Assembly (NCBI RefSeq): GCF_027891095.1
Contig: NZ_JAQIIO010000002.1
Coordinates: forward strand, 124,001-188,000
From: Aliiroseovarius salicola
GTDB taxonomy: Bacteria > Pseudomonadota > Alphaproteobacteria > Rhodobacterales > Rhodobacteraceae
DNA: 64,000 bases
Direction of reading: 5' to 3'
In this document: positions 62,751-64,000 of the stretch, in pieces
Layout of the letters: the number at the start of each line of letters is the position of its first letter
Numbering within the stretch: the first letter of the stretch is position 1
Notes under the pieces: generated by a model
What the model saw: only the letters and a program-made list of their open reading frames with translations
The model's database searches: none
Told to the model about the DNA's origin: nothing
Program-made: the position numbers and the translations under genes

Positions 62751-62811
62751 GAGGGGGCGCTGCCCCTCGCGAGGCAAGCTCGCTCACCCCGGGATATTTA
62801 TCACCAGAAAA
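62751..62811 (+). repeat. Dispersed two-hairpin element, copy H
   Basis: GGGGC-gct-GCCCC hairpin, GCGAG-gcaag-CTCGC hairpin, TCACCCCGGGATATTT, ATCACCAGAAAATG. As in copy F, an extra GGCTCAC-tgc-GTGAGCC hairpin precedes it (62733-62749). The rest of the 62672-62983 gap shows an ACCCTG/CAGGGT hairpin near 62907-62928 and no clear gene. Confidence 0.8.
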
Positions 62812-62983
62812 TGAGCACGCACCCATGGTTGTCGGGGGTAATTGGTTTTATCGAATATTTGAAGAGTACCACGCGAAGCGCCCGCCTCACCCTGCTTCAC
62901 CCTGATGGCCAACGCAGGGTCGGACCACTTGACCCTGCCGCAGTCCCCCGCTAGGCCCGTTTCAACCATTGAAAGGACCTGCC

Positions 62984-63850
62984 ATGCCCACTTGGACTGC
63001 TCTTACCACCCTGTCGGGTCAGGACGCTGCTGACGCACTTGGTCTCGCGATGGAGACCCTGTCACCAGAACCTACCGGGATTGGGATCTTTGAGGTCGAA
63101 GATAACAGCGGGCTTTGGGAAGTGGGGGGCTATTTCACCGAGCAACCGGATCACGCTGGACTGGCGCTGTTGGCGCGCCTGCATGGCGCAAAGGATTTTA
63201 CCGTCTCGGAATTGCCCGAAATCGATTGGGTGGCCCATGTGAAGCGGGAACTGGCGCCAGTTGAGGCGGGCCAGTTCTATGTTCATGGCGATCACGATAC
63301 GGACACGTTGCCCGAAGGAAAAGTCGGACTTCTGATCGAAGCGGCCATGGCTTTTGGTACAGGACATCATGGGACGACGCTGGGCTGTTTGCGGGCGCTT
63401 GACCGATTGGCCGGTCAGGGGTTCGTGGGAGAAAACGTGGCAGATATCGGTTGCGGCACCGCTGTATTGGCGATGGCTGCGGCAAAGATCTGGCCCAACC
63501 CTGTGCTGGCGTCTGACATTGATGAGGTTGCTGTGGATGTGGCAAAGGCAAATGTTGCAGCGAACGGGCTTGTTGGACGCGTAAACTGTGTCGAGGCGGC
63601 GGGGTTTGACGCCCCTGAATTGCGCGAAGCTGCGCCGTTTGACCTCGTTTTCGCGAATATTCTCAAGGGTCCGTTGATCGGCCTGGCTCCGGACATGGGG
63701 CAATCGATTCGTCGCGGTGGTTACGCGATCCTGTCGGGAATTCTCAATCCGCAGGCAGACGAAGTGATCTCGGTTTATCAACAAAATGGGTTCAATCTGG
63801 TCTCACGTGATGAGATTGTTGATTGGACGACGCTAATCTTGGCTAAATAA
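62984..63850 (+). CDS. prmA: Ribosomal protein L11 methyltransferase
   Basis: 288 aa. It trimethylates L11 with SAM. The N-terminal substrate domain is followed by the methyltransferase core: AAMAFGTGHHGTTLGCL, VADIGCGTAVLAMAAAKI (motif I), ASDIDEVAVDVAKANVAANG and FDLVFANILKGPLIGLAP (motif IV, N-I-L). AAAGGA precedes ATG 62984. Confidence 0.93.
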   Translation: MPTWTALTTLSGQDAADALGLAMETLSPEPTGIGIFEVEDNSGLWEVGGYFTEQPDHAGLALLARLHGAKDFTVSELPEIDWVAHVKRELAPVEAGQFYVHGDHDTDTLPEGKVGLLIEAAMAFGTGHHGTTLGCLRALDRLAGQGFVGENVADIGCGTAVLAMAAAKIWPNPVLASDIDEVAVDVAKANVAANGLVGRVNCVEAAGFDAPELREAAPFDLVFANILKGPLIGLAPDMGQSIRRGGYAILSGILNPQADEVISVYQQNGFNLVSRDEIVDWTTLILAK

Positions 63851-63952
63851 GGCTGGATTGCGGCGGAAACAGTTTGTTTCCTCGAAATTTTGCCATTTTT
63901 CGTTAAATTGAATGGTGACTTCGTTGGTGGGGGCCAACCAGAGGTTCAAAGT

Positions 63953-64000
63953 ATGGCTGATGTGAACTACGCAACATTTAGTAAGCGAAAGCACGCCATT
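63953..64000 (+). CDS. Start of a gene cut by the window end
   Basis: GAGG 8 nt before ATG 63953 opens a frame MADVNYATFSKRKHAI that runs to the window edge without a stop. Sixteen residues are too few to assign a family. A GGAAACA-gtt-TGTTTCC hairpin (63865-63881) lies in between, after prmA. Confidence 0.5.
   Translation, partial: MADVNYATFSKRKHAI

Overview
The window is a gene-dense (about 90% coding), roughly 60% GC chromosomal segment from an alphaproteobacterium, almost certainly a Rhodobacterales/Roseobacter-group species. The evidence is the family content and order: rpmH-rnpA-yidD on the way to yidC, DUF484-xerC next to a TalC-type aldolase and priA, uvrC-pgsA-moaD-moaE, ycjX/ycjF, phosphatidylcholine synthase, a DUF6455 protein and a plant-type GshA. 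Assignments rest on reading the protein sequences; no database search was possible. No rRNA, tRNA, CRISPR array, prophage or insertion sequence is visible.

Layout. 1-5.8 kb (all -): rpmH, rnpA, yidD, two small LRRD(I/L)GLP-tailed proteins, ttcA, an EAL/degenerate-GGDEF protein and the N-terminal part of yidC, read from a clear sigma70 promoter before rpmH; an 8-bp tandem repeat separates rnpA from yidD. 6-9.4 kb (+): a DgoK-like protein without kinase motifs, an FAD-linked 2-hydroxyacid dehydrogenase and a homocysteine S-methyltransferase-family protein. 9.4-13 kb (-): rsmE, GNAT, membrane protein, gshA operon, divergent from ubiA. 13-19.4 kb: OmpA-like envelope protein with a coiled-coil partner, small conserved proteins, IMPACT-family protein, dgkA, tdk. 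19.5-22.4 kb (-): ybjN, proC, csaA-like, 2-hydroxyacid dehydrogenase. 22.7-25.4 kb (+): lolC-lolD and a DUF3047 protein. 25.6-28.3 kb (-): parE and a low-GC membrane gene coupled to its 3' end. 28.5-40 kb: AlkC-like glycosylase, PLP decarboxylase, truA, ycjX-GNAT-ycjF, a membrane cluster (DUF2339, SDR-DoxX fusion, DUF2269), truncated globin. 40.2-49.5 kb (+): ileS with an Ile-rich leader, AAA ATPase, ogt, ABC-2 exporter, S49 protease, zinc-ribbon miniprotein, Ca/Na antiporter, pteridine-reductase-like SDR. 49.8-53.1 kb (+): uvrC, pgsA, moaD, moaE. 53.2-64 kb: pcs, DUF484-xerC, fsa, priA, cutC, yeeE, MFS, msrA, prmA and the start of one more gene.

Two signals stand out. (1) Upstream of ileS, a promoter (-35 TTTACG, 17 bp, -10 TATAAC) leads straight into a 19-codon ORF with five Ile codons in six positions, followed by mutually exclusive hairpins: a candidate isoleucine-responsive attenuator. 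(2) At least eight intergenic copies of a dispersed element share a GGGGC/GCCCC hairpin, a second hairpin whose sequence changes while its pairing is kept, and a conserved tail (CACCCC-NGG-TATTT-GCAAGAAAAA). The covariation points to a structured RNA or DNA element under selection.
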